This document shows positions 17,215 through 25,836 of a stretch of DNA of 64,000 bases, piece by piece (the first letter of the stretch is position 1; each line of letters opens with the position of its first letter). The DNA comes from Brucella anthropi_A (GTDB lineage Bacteria; Pseudomonadota; Alphaproteobacteria; Rhizobiales; Rhizobiaceae), in assembly GCF_046630315.1 (NCBI RefSeq), contig NZ_LQBD01000024.1, positions 62,001-126,000 on the forward strand. Reading direction: 5' to 3'. The notes under the pieces were generated by a model. The model was given only the letters and a program-made list of their open reading frames with translations, made no database searches and was not told the origin of the DNA. Both the position numbers and the translations under genes were made by a program.

Positions 17215-17582
17215 GAACATTGACGATCACGACGAATCCGAACTGGAAATCGGCATTGCGCGCGGCCGGACAACGGGCCAAGGCTGGCCTGACGTCTGGT
17301 GAATATCAGGGCGAAACGCTGAATTTCGAAACGCCGGGCGCGTTCTTTTCCCACCTTACCGAACGGCGTTGGCTCTTGCTCAATGAGCTTTTGGGAAGCG
17401 GCACGGTGGGTGTGCGGGAACTTGCCCGCCGATTGGGCCGCGACGTCAAGCGCGTCCACGAAGACGCCGCAGCCCTGGTCGAATTGGGCCTGATAGAAAA
17501 AGATGAGCGCGGCGCGCTTTATTGCCCGTTTGGCAATATCCACGTTGACATGGTGATGACGCCGTCGACCAAAGTGGCGTGA
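17211..17582 (+). CDS. tumA: TumA-family antitoxin, winged-helix DNA-binding protein
   Basis: 123 residues. The centre is a winged helix-turn-helix (VGVRELARRLGRDVKRVHED, then AALVELGLIEKDERGAL for the wing), fitting the HVO_A0114-like antitoxin family that partners TumE. The N-terminal ~45 residues probably contact the toxin. ATG 17211 overlaps the tumE stop, so the two are translationally coupled with toxin first. It is the likely ligand of the palindromes at 16883-16930. Confidence 0.8.
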   Translation: MRTLTITTNPNWKSALRAAGQRAKAGLTSGEYQGETLNFETPGAFFSHLTERRWLLLNELLGSGTVGVRELARRLGRDVKRVHEDAAALVELGLIEKDERGALYCPFGNIHVDMVMTPSTKVA

Positions 17583-17609
17583 TTGAGGGCTATTCTGTCT
17601 GGAAATGCT

Positions 17610-17879
17610 TCAGGCAAGTATCAACAAGGCCACGATTGCGAGCACGGCCCAGCCGATGATGCGCATCGCAACCGGCAGCGGACGCGGCATGAACCGCACC
17701 GCCAGAAGCGCGAGAAAGACGGTAAGAACGGGAAAACCGAAATAAAGGGCGGCGTAACCACTTTGCCCTTCAAAGGATGAGCCGAAGAGGCCCAACCTTT
17801 CGAACGGTATCAGCACGAGAAGCGCGGCCAGAGCCGAAAGCAGCAACAGCAGCAATCTATCGGAAATCCGGCCAAACAT
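17610..17879 (-). CDS. Small membrane protein of unknown function
   Basis: 89 residues with three predicted transmembrane helices (LLLLLLSALAALLVLIPF, GFPVLTVFLALLAVRF, IIGWAVLAIVALLILA). No family recognised. It follows the next upstream gene (17889-18449) with 9 bases between, or is continuous if the TTG at 17886-17888 is used, so the two are almost certainly cotranscribed below holC. Confidence 0.6.
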   Translation of the reverse strand: MFGRISDRLLLLLLSALAALLVLIPFERLGLFGSSFEGQSGYAALYFGFPVLTVFLALLAVRFMPRPLPVAMRIIGWAVLAIVALLILA

Positions 17880-17888
17880 CGTTATCAA

Positions 17889-18449
17889 TCAGCTCTGGGG
17901 ACGCAGGCGCGTGCGCATCAAGGCATAAAGGCCGGTTGCACCGAGGATCAGACCGATCGTCGTATAGACCTCATCGGGTGTTTCCGCGCCCCGGCGCAGC
18001 ACCAGATCGGCTTTTGAAAGTTGCAGCCCGTCCGTGTTTCCCTGCACCAGACGAAACGCATAAAGCCCCGGAATGACGGGATCGATGTCGCCCGCGCTCT
18101 GGCGCAGAACGCTGCCGTCCTGCGGGCGGTCCGTATTGATGGAACCGCTGGTCGAGGCAAAATCAAGCCCCTGCGAGAGAACCGGCATCCCGTCGCGGCT
18201 GACGGCAAGCGTCACCGCCGAACGCCGTTCGGCTGGGACATAGCCCGGCAAGGGCGTCGCATCGATGAACACGCGCACCGGCCCATCATCCGCCGACAGC
18301 CTGACTTCCTGTATCTTGAAGCTGCTCTGGCGGTTTTCGAGCATGGTCCAGCGACCGATTTCGCTGCCCGTGAAATGGCGCATATACCATGGATAGCCGA
18401 TGCCAAGGCCAAAACCGGCGACGATCATCACAATGAATAGCGCCCGCAT
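17889..18449 (-). CDS. Two-pass membrane protein with periplasmic domain, unknown function
   Basis: 186 residues: an N-terminal helix (LFIVMIVAGFGLGIGYPWY), a ~130-residue soluble domain presumably in the periplasm (EVRLSADDGPVRVFIDATPL, LTLAVSRDG-like strands) and a C-terminal helix (TTIGLILGATGLYALM). I do not recognise the domain. Its ATG at 18447-18449 shares one base with the stop of holC, so it is translated as part of the pepA-holC transcript. Confidence 0.65.
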   Translation of the reverse strand: MRALFIVMIVAGFGLGIGYPWYMRHFTGSEIGRWTMLENRQSSFKIQEVRLSADDGPVRVFIDATPLPGYVPAERRSAVTLAVSRDGMPVLSQGLDFASTSGSINTDRPQDGSVLRQSAGDIDPVIPGLYAFRLVQGNTDGLQLSKADLVLRRGAETPDEVYTTIGLILGATGLYALMRTRLRPQS

Positions 18450-18898
18450 CACGCTTTGCGCTCCCAGCGGCGATCCGGCGTTTGCTGCCAATAGGTCAAA
18501 TCGTGGCTCCCTGCCTTGAAGCTCTTCCATTGTGTCCGGGCAATATCAAGCTGTTCCTGATCATGCCCGTCGAACATGACGACAAGCCGCTCATAGGCAT
18601 CCGCCTGTTCCAGCCCTGCCCCCTCGACCAGAAAGCGCACCGTCGCGCCATTCGGATTGGCTTCACTGGTGGTGAGCAGGACCGGCTGGTGTTCGGGGTG
18701 AGGCTCCTTGTCGGTGCCATGCGCCACGAAAGAGGTGTCGGAGAAGGTCCAGAGCAAGCCGTCCAGCGCATCGCGTCTTTCCTCGCTGACGGTCTGGATC
18801 GTCACGCGCCAGCCGCGCCCGAGCGAGCGTTCGACCAGGCCGGGCAAGGCCTCGTCGAGGGTCGATTCCGTCAGATGGTAGAAGAGAATTTCCGCCAT
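18449..18898 (-). CDS. holC: DNA polymerase III chi subunit
   Basis: 149 residues starting MAEILFYHLTESTLDEALPG, the typical alphaproteobacterial HolC N terminus, with FSDTSFVAHG and PVLLTTSEANPNGA as conserved core. Chi links the clamp loader to single-stranded-DNA-binding protein at the replication fork. It sits downstream of pepA in the same direction, a pairing conserved in many proteobacteria. Confidence 0.92.
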   Translation of the reverse strand: MAEILFYHLTESTLDEALPGLVERSLGRGWRVTIQTVSEERRDALDGLLWTFSDTSFVAHGTDKEPHPEHQPVLLTTSEANPNGATVRFLVEGAGLEQADAYERLVVMFDGHDQEQLDIARTQWKSFKAGSHDLTYWQQTPDRRWERKA

Positions 18899-18919
18899 GC
18901 GCTATCCGTTTTGCGAACA

Positions 18920-18948
18920 GGTGGAGAAACTGATTCCGCTTCTCCACC
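18920..18948 (-). terminator. Hairpin between pepA and holC
   Basis: Perfect 9-bp stem GGTGGAGAA / TTCTCCACC with an 11-base loop in the 62-bp gap. There is no T-run after it on the minus strand, so it may attenuate or protect the pepA message rather than fully stop transcription. Confidence 0.4.
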
Positions 18949-18960
18949 CATCCTGTTGTT

Positions 18961-20460
18961 TTAGCTTTCGAAATGATCCCGGACAAGGCGATCCAGCAGG
19001 CGCACGCCATAGCCGGAAGCCCATGTCTGGCTATATTCGCTGGCAGGCGACCCCATGGCCGTACCGGCCACATCGAGATGTGCCCACGGCGTCTCGCCGA
19101 CAAAGCGCTTGAGGAACTGCGCCGCCGTGATCGATCCGCCATAGCGGCCGGCGCTGTTCTTCATATCGGCAAACTTCGAATCGATCATCTTGTCATATTC
19201 GGTGCCGAGCGGCAGGCGCCACAGCTTTTCGCCGGTCGACTGGCCCGCATCGTAAAGCTGGTCCGCAAGCTCGTCGTCATTGGAGAACAGGCCCGCATGA
19301 TACTGGCCAAGCGCGACCATGACCGCGCCCGTGAGCGTGGCCAGATTGATGATGAAGCGCGGCTTGAAACGGTCATTCGTATAGTGCAGCGCATCGGCGA
19401 GGACGAGACGGCCCTCGGCATCGGTGTTGATGACTTCGATCGTCTGGCCGGACATGGATGTTACGATGTCGCCCGGACGCTGCGCATTGCCATCGGGCAT
19501 GTTTTCGACAAGGCCGATCACGCCGATGGCATTGACCTTTGCCTTGCGCCCGGCCAGCGCGCGCATCAGGCCGGTGACGGCTGCCGCGCCGCCCATGTCG
19601 CCCTTCATGTCTTCCATGCCGGCGGCAGGCTTGATGGAGATGCCGCCCGTATCGAACACCACGCCCTTGCCGACGAAGGCAACCGGCTTTTCCTTGCTCT
19701 TCGCGCCCTGCCATTCCATGACGACCAGCCGCGGCGGACGAACCGAGCCCTGCGCCACGCCCAGAAGCGCGCCCATGCCGAGCTTCTTCATTTCCTTCTC
19801 GCCCAGCACCTCGACCTTCACGCCCAGTTTTCCGAGCTTTTCGGCCTCCTGCGCAAACTCGACCGGCCCCAGAATATTCGCAGGCTCATTGACGAGATTG
19901 CGCGCCTGGATCACACCGTCCGCGACCGCTTCGGCGACCTCAAAAGCGCGCTTTGCCGTATGCTGGTCCGCGACGCAGATGCTGATCTTGGCTGCATGTT
20001 TCGGATCGCCGCCATTGTCCTCCTTGTTCTTGCGCGTCTTGTAGCGTTCGAACTTGTAGGAGCGCAGGATCATGCCAAGCGCCAGATCGGCCGCCTCGTC
20101 ACCGGCGATGGTGGTCTCCGGCAAGGCGAGCGTCACGGTTGCGCGTTCGGCCTTGCCGATTCGGGAAAATGCTGCCCCGCCGATCTTCAGCCAGTCGTCA
20201 TTGCCAAGCTTGCCGGGTTCGCCCACGCCAACCAGCACGATCTTGTCGATCCCGCTGGAAGCCGTCTCGATCGCTTCCGCCGTCTTGCCCAAGGCGCCGG
20301 TAAAGCCGGAAATTTCAGCAATGCGCCTGATCTTTTCCGCACCGCCGACGGCCTCGGCCGCCTCGTCCGCAAAACCGCCGCCCTTGGCGACGAGGACGAT
20401 GGACACGCCTTTTTCCGGTGCTGCAAAATCGCTGAAAGAGATCGAAGGACGTTTAGACAT
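18961..20460 (-). CDS. pepA: Leucyl aminopeptidase (PepA, M17)
   Basis: 499-residue cytosolic dizinc aminopeptidase releasing N-terminal residues, preferably Leu. The M17 signature NTDAEGRLVLADAL is intact, as are VGKGVVFDTGG (metal ligands) and KGDMGGAAAV. The N-terminal macro-like domain is of usual length. GGAG six bases before ATG 20460 supports this start. Some PepA proteins also bind DNA in plasmid resolution; nothing here addresses that. Confidence 0.96.
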   Translation of the reverse strand: MSKRPSISFSDFAAPEKGVSIVLVAKGGGFADEAAEAVGGAEKIRRIAEISGFTGALGKTAEAIETASSGIDKIVLVGVGEPGKLGNDDWLKIGGAAFSRIGKAERATVTLALPETTIAGDEAADLALGMILRSYKFERYKTRKNKEDNGGDPKHAAKISICVADQHTAKRAFEVAEAVADGVIQARNLVNEPANILGPVEFAQEAEKLGKLGVKVEVLGEKEMKKLGMGALLGVAQGSVRPPRLVVMEWQGAKSKEKPVAFVGKGVVFDTGGISIKPAAGMEDMKGDMGGAAAVTGLMRALAGRKAKVNAIGVIGLVENMPDGNAQRPGDIVTSMSGQTIEVINTDAEGRLVLADALHYTNDRFKPRFIINLATLTGAVMVALGQYHAGLFSNDDELADQLYDAGQSTGEKLWRLPLGTEYDKMIDSKFADMKNSAGRYGGSITAAQFLKRFVGETPWAHLDVAGTAMGSPASEYSQTWASGYGVRLLDRLVRDHFES

Positions 20461-20849
20461 GACAACTCCAAACTTGGTGTCGATTTGAGAATGACACGAT
20501 TGTGTCGCGACTTTTCCCTACTCATGTGAGACGAATATGGCGAAACAGCAAGAGCGGAACCGAGATTGTTCCAGTTTTAGCCCGAGGAAAACCGTGCAAG
20601 ACACAATTGCAAACCCGTCGCATCCGCGCCCTGCAAAAACCGGTTGCCTTGAGCCCGCGCATCGCTCATTAACAGGGTCCATGAACGGAAATGACAGAAC
20701 TGGCATCTTCACAATGCTTTTAGTAATCTGTTAACCGCGTTTATTGGGCCAATCTTAGCCAAACGTCATTAAGTTTAGTGATTATAACAAGCGCTGCGGC
20801 CATTTTCGGATGCGCGCCATTCAACGGAACCGGGATGTAAACTCCACCT
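20461..20849. other. Intergenic region between pepA and the lpt operon
   Basis: 389 bp between divergent genes with no supportable gene. It must contain promoters for pepA (minus) and lptF (plus). A TGATTATAAC stretch at 20779-20788 resembles an extended -10 element pointing to lptF, without a good -35. A near match to a CtrA box (TTAACCGCGTTTATT, about 20732-20746) deviates in the second half. Confidence 0.45.
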
Positions 20850-22058
20850 ATGCGATTGATCGAGTTGTACATCTTGCGCCGGGTGGCGGTCATGTTCCTC
20901 GCAGTATTGGGCGCGGCCGTCGGCATTACCTGGACCGTGCAGGTGCTCCAGCGCATCGACTTCCTGACCACAAGCGGCCAGACATTCCAGACCATCGTTC
21001 AGTTCAGCTCGCTGTTGATACCCTCGGCCATTCCGCTCGTGATGCCGTTTGCGCTGATTATTGCCATCACGCAGACACTTTCCACCATGAACCAGGATTC
21101 CGAGCTCGTCGTCATCAATGCATCGGGCGCGCCGCGCAGCGCCGTCATGCGGCCCATCCTGATTCTCGCCGCCGTTATTTCCGTCGTCTCGTTTCTCGTC
21201 GCCAATTATGTCGACCCCTATGCGCGCATGAACATGCGCGCCATGATCGCCAATGCCAGCGCGGACCTCATGAATGTCATCGTTCAGGAAGGCAATTTCC
21301 GCAAGCTGGCGGACAATCTCTATATTCAGGTCGCGGAGCGGCGCGCCGATGGCAGCATTGGCGGGCTTTTCATCGCCGATTCCCGCGATCCATCGCTCGA
21401 CCTCATCTATTATGCGGCTGACGGCGCGATTGCCTCGACGCCCACCGGCGACATGCTGTTGATGCAGAATGGCGAAGTGCAGCGCCGCGACGTGTCCGAT
21501 GGCACGGTTTCGATCATCAAGTTCAATTCCTATGCATTCGATCTCAGCCAGTTCGCCTCGGCTGGCGATGATTTCGTCATCTATGCGAAGGATCGTCCGC
21601 TGTCCTATCTGCTGAACCCCGACCCGAACGATCCGATCCTGCAAACCCGACCGCTGCGCTACAAGGCCGAATTGCACCGACGCCTGACACAATGGCTCTA
21701 TCCGGTTGTCTTTGCGATGATTGCACTGGCTTTTGCAGGCGATTCCCGTTCGCATCGCGAGGCGCGCGTCTCCGCGTCCTTCTCGGCAATCAGCACCGCC
21801 CTTCTCGTCTATTGGGCCGGCTATTTCGCCTCTGACCGCGCCGACAAGGATGCGGGCTATATCGTCGTGATGTATCTCGTCCCGCTTGCCGTCATCCTCG
21901 TGACGGGCTTTGCGCTCGCCACCGGGCGGCGCATCGGCCTGCCCGACAAATGGAACGACCGCATTCTCGACGGTTTCGACACGTTGAGAAAGCGCACTTC
22001 GGAACTCTATGCCCGTTTCACCGGGCGTCCCCGCAACAATGCCGGAGGAAAGGCATGA
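20850..22058 (+). CDS. lptF: LPS export permease LptF
   Basis: 402-residue inner membrane subunit of the LptB2FG transporter that extracts LPS from the inner membrane. It starts MRLIELYILRRVAVMF and shows the YjgP/YjgQ pattern: transmembrane helices at the N and C ends (IPSAIPLVMPFALIIAIT; SAISTALLVYWAGYFAS) around a periplasmic beta-jellyroll. First gene of the lptF-lptG-lptD-surA-pdxA-rsmA run. Its stop overlaps the lptG ATG. Confidence 0.94.
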   Translation: MRLIELYILRRVAVMFLAVLGAAVGITWTVQVLQRIDFLTTSGQTFQTIVQFSSLLIPSAIPLVMPFALIIAITQTLSTMNQDSELVVINASGAPRSAVMRPILILAAVISVVSFLVANYVDPYARMNMRAMIANASADLMNVIVQEGNFRKLADNLYIQVAERRADGSIGGLFIADSRDPSLDLIYYAADGAIASTPTGDMLLMQNGEVQRRDVSDGTVSIIKFNSYAFDLSQFASAGDDFVIYAKDRPLSYLLNPDPNDPILQTRPLRYKAELHRRLTQWLYPVVFAMIALAFAGDSRSHREARVSASFSAISTALLVYWAGYFASDRADKDAGYIVVMYLVPLAVILVTGFALATGRRIGLPDKWNDRILDGFDTLRKRTSELYARFTGRPRNNAGGKA

Positions 22059-23143
22059 TCGGCTGGACGCTTGGGCGCTATTTCTTCATCCGCTACGTGC
22101 AGATCACATTCTATTTTCTGCTCGGCATCTTTGCGCTGTCGCTGCTTCTCGACTTTACCGAGAATGCCAGCAAACTTTCCAATCTGCCGGATTATTCGGT
22201 TTGGGCAGCACTTGGCCTTTCCGCCATGCGCGTGCCCTTCATCATGCAGCAGATGATCCCCTTCGTCGCTTTGTTCTCCGCAATGGCGACGCTGATCTCG
22301 CTCAACCGCAAATATGAGCTTGTCGTCGCGCGCTCCGTCGGCGTGTCGGCCTGGCAGTTTCTTCTGCCCGCCTGTTTCGGCGCTTTCCTGTTCGGCCTTG
22401 CCACCATCTTCATCCTCAATCCGTTCGCCGCCTACGGCTTTGCCAAGGCCGATGAAATCGCATCGACATGGAAAAACGGCAAGGTGACGGATGTTTCCGC
22501 CCTGCGCGATCCGTGGCTGCGCCAGAAGACCGATGAGGGCGAAACCATCATCGGCGCGAAAAGCATTCTGGATCAGGGCGCGACGCTGGCCGACGCGACA
22601 TTCATCCAGTTCGATGACAAGAAGAATATCAAGGAACGCTACGACGCCCGGACCGCCAAGCTCGCGGACGGTTACTGGGAGCTTACCGACGTGACGCGAT
22701 TCGCGCGCGGCGAAGAGCCCCGGAAAATGGCGAGCTTCCAGATCGAGACGCAGCTTCGCCCCGAATATGTGGAAGAGAAGCTCGCCACGCCGGATACGAT
22801 TCCCTTCACCGAGCTGCGCCACAAGATCGAGGTCGCGCGTTCCTTCGGCTATTCGGCGAACGCATTTGACATGCAATACCAGTCACTTCTGGCATTGCCG
22901 GCATTGCTGATGGCGATGACCCTCATTGCTGCAACAGTGTCGTTGAAATTTGTGCGCTTTGGTCAGTCGGGAGCGATGATTCTGGGTGGCGTTATCGCAG
23001 GCTTCATGCTTTATGTCGTTTCGGTGCTGGTGAAGGCATTCGGGAATGCGGGATTCGTCCCGCCATTCGTGGCTGCCTGGGTTCCGGTTGTTATCGCGAC
23101 ATTCTTTGGTGTCTCCTTTTTGTTGCATAAGGAGGATGGTTAG
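22055..23143 (+). CDS. lptG: LPS export permease LptG
   Basis: 362 residues, same architecture as LptF: MIGWTLGRYFFIRYVQI at the start, then SAMRVPFIMQQMIPFVALF and a C-terminal helix bundle (MILGGVIAGFMLYVVSVL). GGAGGAAAGGC directly before ATG 22055 is a strong ribosome site inside the lptF end, and the genes overlap by four bases. LptF and LptG pair in the LPS exporter, powered by LptB encoded elsewhere. Confidence 0.94.
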   Translation: MIGWTLGRYFFIRYVQITFYFLLGIFALSLLLDFTENASKLSNLPDYSVWAALGLSAMRVPFIMQQMIPFVALFSAMATLISLNRKYELVVARSVGVSAWQFLLPACFGAFLFGLATIFILNPFAAYGFAKADEIASTWKNGKVTDVSALRDPWLRQKTDEGETIIGAKSILDQGATLADATFIQFDDKKNIKERYDARTAKLADGYWELTDVTRFARGEEPRKMASFQIETQLRPEYVEEKLATPDTIPFTELRHKIEVARSFGYSANAFDMQYQSLLALPALLMAMTLIAATVSLKFVRFGQSGAMILGGVIAGFMLYVVSVLVKAFGNAGFVPPFVAAWVPVVIATFFGVSFLLHKEDG

Positions 23144-25548
23144 TGGGTTTGAGTAACGCCCGCATGGTATTGCCCCATTCGCTCTCGCGTCTTGCGCGCG
23201 GGACTGCCCTGGCGTGCGTCCTTGCTTTGCCTTTCGTTTCTGTCGCAGCCCTGCCCGCATCGGCACAGGACGCTATTGGTGCCAATTACCAGAGCGATCC
23301 GAATGCCCGCATGCTCCTGCAAGCCGACGAACTCGTCTATGATCGCGATGTGAATACCGTCACCGCGCAAGGCAAGGTGCGCATCGAATATGACGGCAAT
23401 CGCCTCGTTGCGGACAAGGTGACGTATAATCAGCAGACACGGCGCATGACTGCGACGGGCAATGTTGAAATCGTCGAGCGCGACGGCAACAAGATCTATT
23501 CCGACCATATGGATGTCACCGACAGTTTCCGCGACGGCTTTGTCAACGGCCTGCGCGTCGAGACGACGGACAACACCCGCTTTGCCGCCGAAAGTGCGGA
23601 ACGCAGCAACGGCGAGATCACGACGTTCAACAACGGCGTCTATACGGCCTGCGAGCCTTGCGCCAAGAATCCGGACAAGCCGGTCCTGTGGCAGATCAAG
23701 GCGCGCAAGATCATCTGGAACAGCACGACCAAGACAGTCCGTTTCGAACAGGGCCGCTTTGAGTTCCTCGGCATGCCGCTTGCCTGGTTCCCGGCATTCG
23801 AAATGGCCGATCCGACGGTGAAGCGCAAAAGCGGCTTCCTGTTTCCGGGTTTCTCGTACAAGGATGACCTCGGTTTCGGCATCAAGAACTCATATTTCTG
23901 GGCGCTTGCGCCGAATTATGACGTGACGCTGTCCACGACCGCCTACACCAAGCAGGGCTTCCTGACCGAAGCCGAATGGCGTCATCGCCTTGAAAACGGC
24001 ACCTATAATCTTCGCATCGCCGGCATTCACCAGAACAAGCCGGAGGAATTCGACGCCAACACGATCGACCGCGACGTCGAAAATCGCGGCATGGTGGCCT
24101 CGAAAGGCGATTTCGACCTCAATTCGCGCTGGCGTTTCGGCTGGGATGTGATGGCGCAGAGCGACCGGAATTTCAGCCGCACCTATGATATCGAAGGCTA
24201 TAATGCCGGAACCCAGGTTTCGAAGATATATCTGACGGGCATCAACAACCGCAATTACTTCGACCTCAATTTCTATCGCTTCAATGTGCAGGAATCCCTT
24301 CTGCCGGGTGATCCCAACGAGATGCATTCGAAGCAGCCCTGGGTTTTGCCCAGTCTCGATTATTCCTACACGATGCCGGAGCCGGTCTATGGCGGTGAAC
24401 TGAATTTCACCACCAATCTGCAGGCGTTGTATCGACAGAATGCGGACTATACCAATCCGACTGTCAGCGTTCTGGAGAATGGTGAATGGGTCCAGAAACC
24501 TAATCCATATCCCCGCATTCCAGGCTTCAGCGGCACGAATGTCCGCCTGACCACGGAAGCGGAATGGAGACGCACCTTCATCACCCCGGCCGGGCTGGTC
24601 ATCACGCCGTTGCTGGCCTTGCGCGGCGATGCGATCGGCGTGAATACGAACTTCAATCCGGCAGATGCCGGCTATACGGATGCTGTTGTGCGCTCGGAAG
24701 CGCTTCGCGCCATGGCGACGGCCGGGCTTGAACTGCGCTGGCCGATCCTGTTCTCGAGCACCAGTTCGACCCATATTCTGGAACCGGTCGCGCAGATTTT
24801 CGTCCGCAACAACGAGCGCTATGCGGGCGAGTTGCCGAATGAAGATGCACAGAGCTTCGTCTTCGATGCAACCAACCTCTTCTCGCGCGACAAGTTCTCC
24901 GGCTATGACCGGGTGGAAGGCGGCACGCGCGCCAATCTGGGCCTGCGTTATTCGGGCAATTTCAACAATAGCGACTGGGCGCTCTACGGTCTTGCGGGCC
25001 AGTCCTTCCAGCTTGGCGGCGTCAATTCTTACGGCACCAGCGATTTTGTGAATGTCGGCGCGGATTCCGGCTTGCAGGATGCACGGTCCGACTATGTCGC
25101 CATGATCGGAACCTCCAACTCGACCGGCCTGGCCCTTGCTGCCCGCGGCCGCTTCGACAAGAAAAGCTTCGACGTCAAGCGCGGCGAAGTGGAAGCACAG
25201 CAAAGCTGGCAGAAGCTGACGGTTTCGGCACAATATGCCTATATCGCGCCGCAACCGGCTTACGGATATTCCGATCTTCGCCAGGAAGTGACCGGCTCGG
25301 CCACGGCGCGCGTCAACACCAATTGGAGCGTCTTCGGCTCCGGCACCTACGACCTGGTGTCCGAGACACTGGTTCGGGCTTCCGCCGGGCTTGCCTATGA
25401 CGATGAATGCTTCATCTATTCAATGGCATATGTGCAAACGCGCAACCCCGCCCGCTACGGAGCGGATGACAAGCCGTCACATAGTATCAACTTCAACATT
25501 TCGCTGCGCACGCTGGGCGACATAGGCACCGGATCGCAAACTTTCTAA
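23143..25548 (+). CDS. lptD: LPS assembly outer membrane protein LptD
   Basis: 801-residue outer membrane translocon that inserts LPS into the outer leaflet with LptE. After the signal peptide (ACVLALPFVSVAALPASAQD) comes the periplasmic OstA/LptA-like domain (LLQADELVYDRDVNTVTAQG, ~60-190) and a large C-terminal barrel ending ISLRTLGDIGTGSQTF-like with terminal Phe. The start is GTG 23143, sharing one base with the lptG TAG stop; ATG 23164 is an alternative that keeps the signal peptide. Confidence 0.94.
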   Translation: MGLSNARMVLPHSLSRLARGTALACVLALPFVSVAALPASAQDAIGANYQSDPNARMLLQADELVYDRDVNTVTAQGKVRIEYDGNRLVADKVTYNQQTRRMTATGNVEIVERDGNKIYSDHMDVTDSFRDGFVNGLRVETTDNTRFAAESAERSNGEITTFNNGVYTACEPCAKNPDKPVLWQIKARKIIWNSTTKTVRFEQGRFEFLGMPLAWFPAFEMADPTVKRKSGFLFPGFSYKDDLGFGIKNSYFWALAPNYDVTLSTTAYTKQGFLTEAEWRHRLENGTYNLRIAGIHQNKPEEFDANTIDRDVENRGMVASKGDFDLNSRWRFGWDVMAQSDRNFSRTYDIEGYNAGTQVSKIYLTGINNRNYFDLNFYRFNVQESLLPGDPNEMHSKQPWVLPSLDYSYTMPEPVYGGELNFTTNLQALYRQNADYTNPTVSVLENGEWVQKPNPYPRIPGFSGTNVRLTTEAEWRRTFITPAGLVITPLLALRGDAIGVNTNFNPADAGYTDAVVRSEALRAMATAGLELRWPILFSSTSSTHILEPVAQIFVRNNERYAGELPNEDAQSFVFDATNLFSRDKFSGYDRVEGGTRANLGLRYSGNFNNSDWALYGLAGQSFQLGGVNSYGTSDFVNVGADSGLQDARSDYVAMIGTSNSTGLALAARGRFDKKSFDVKRGEVEAQQSWQKLTVSAQYAYIAPQPAYGYSDLRQEVTGSATARVNTNWSVFGSGTYDLVSETLVRASAGLAYDDECFIYSMAYVQTRNPARYGADDKPSHSINFNISLRTLGDIGTGSQTF

Positions 25549-25556
25549 TCTTGAGG

Positions 25557-25590
25557 GACCGGAAGCGTTGACAATGCTTCCGGTCTTTTC
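25557..25590 (+). terminator. Terminator after lptD
   Basis: Perfect 10-bp stem GACCGGAAGC / GCTTCCGGTC with a nine-base loop, followed by TTTTC. It lies 8 bases after the lptD stop and implies that surA has its own promoter in the following 250 bp. Confidence 0.8.
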
Positions 25591-25836
25591 ATTGAAATAG
25601 ACAAGGAAATTTGCGCGTCGCGGCCTGATTTGGCATTCTTTCAGCAGTATTCGGACGATACAGGCTCCGCAAAATAGCTTTTGGGTCATTGTTTCGCCGC
25701 ACTGGCTCATCTATACAGGCAGCTTATGATTAGCCGCTGATATGAGCACACATCGGCGGAGCGTCGGCAATGTCCATAAGGGAATACGTCCGGTAAGGAT
25801 TGTCGGTCATCGACCGGAAGGAATCGGGAAAGAAAG

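Noticed and set aside
18973..20529. 518-codon frame antisense to pepA
   Set aside because: Shadow of PepA; composition typical of reversed high-GC coding sequence.
20732..20746. CtrA box upstream of lptF
   Set aside because: TTAACCGCGTTTATT has the first half only; the second half is TATT, not TTAA.
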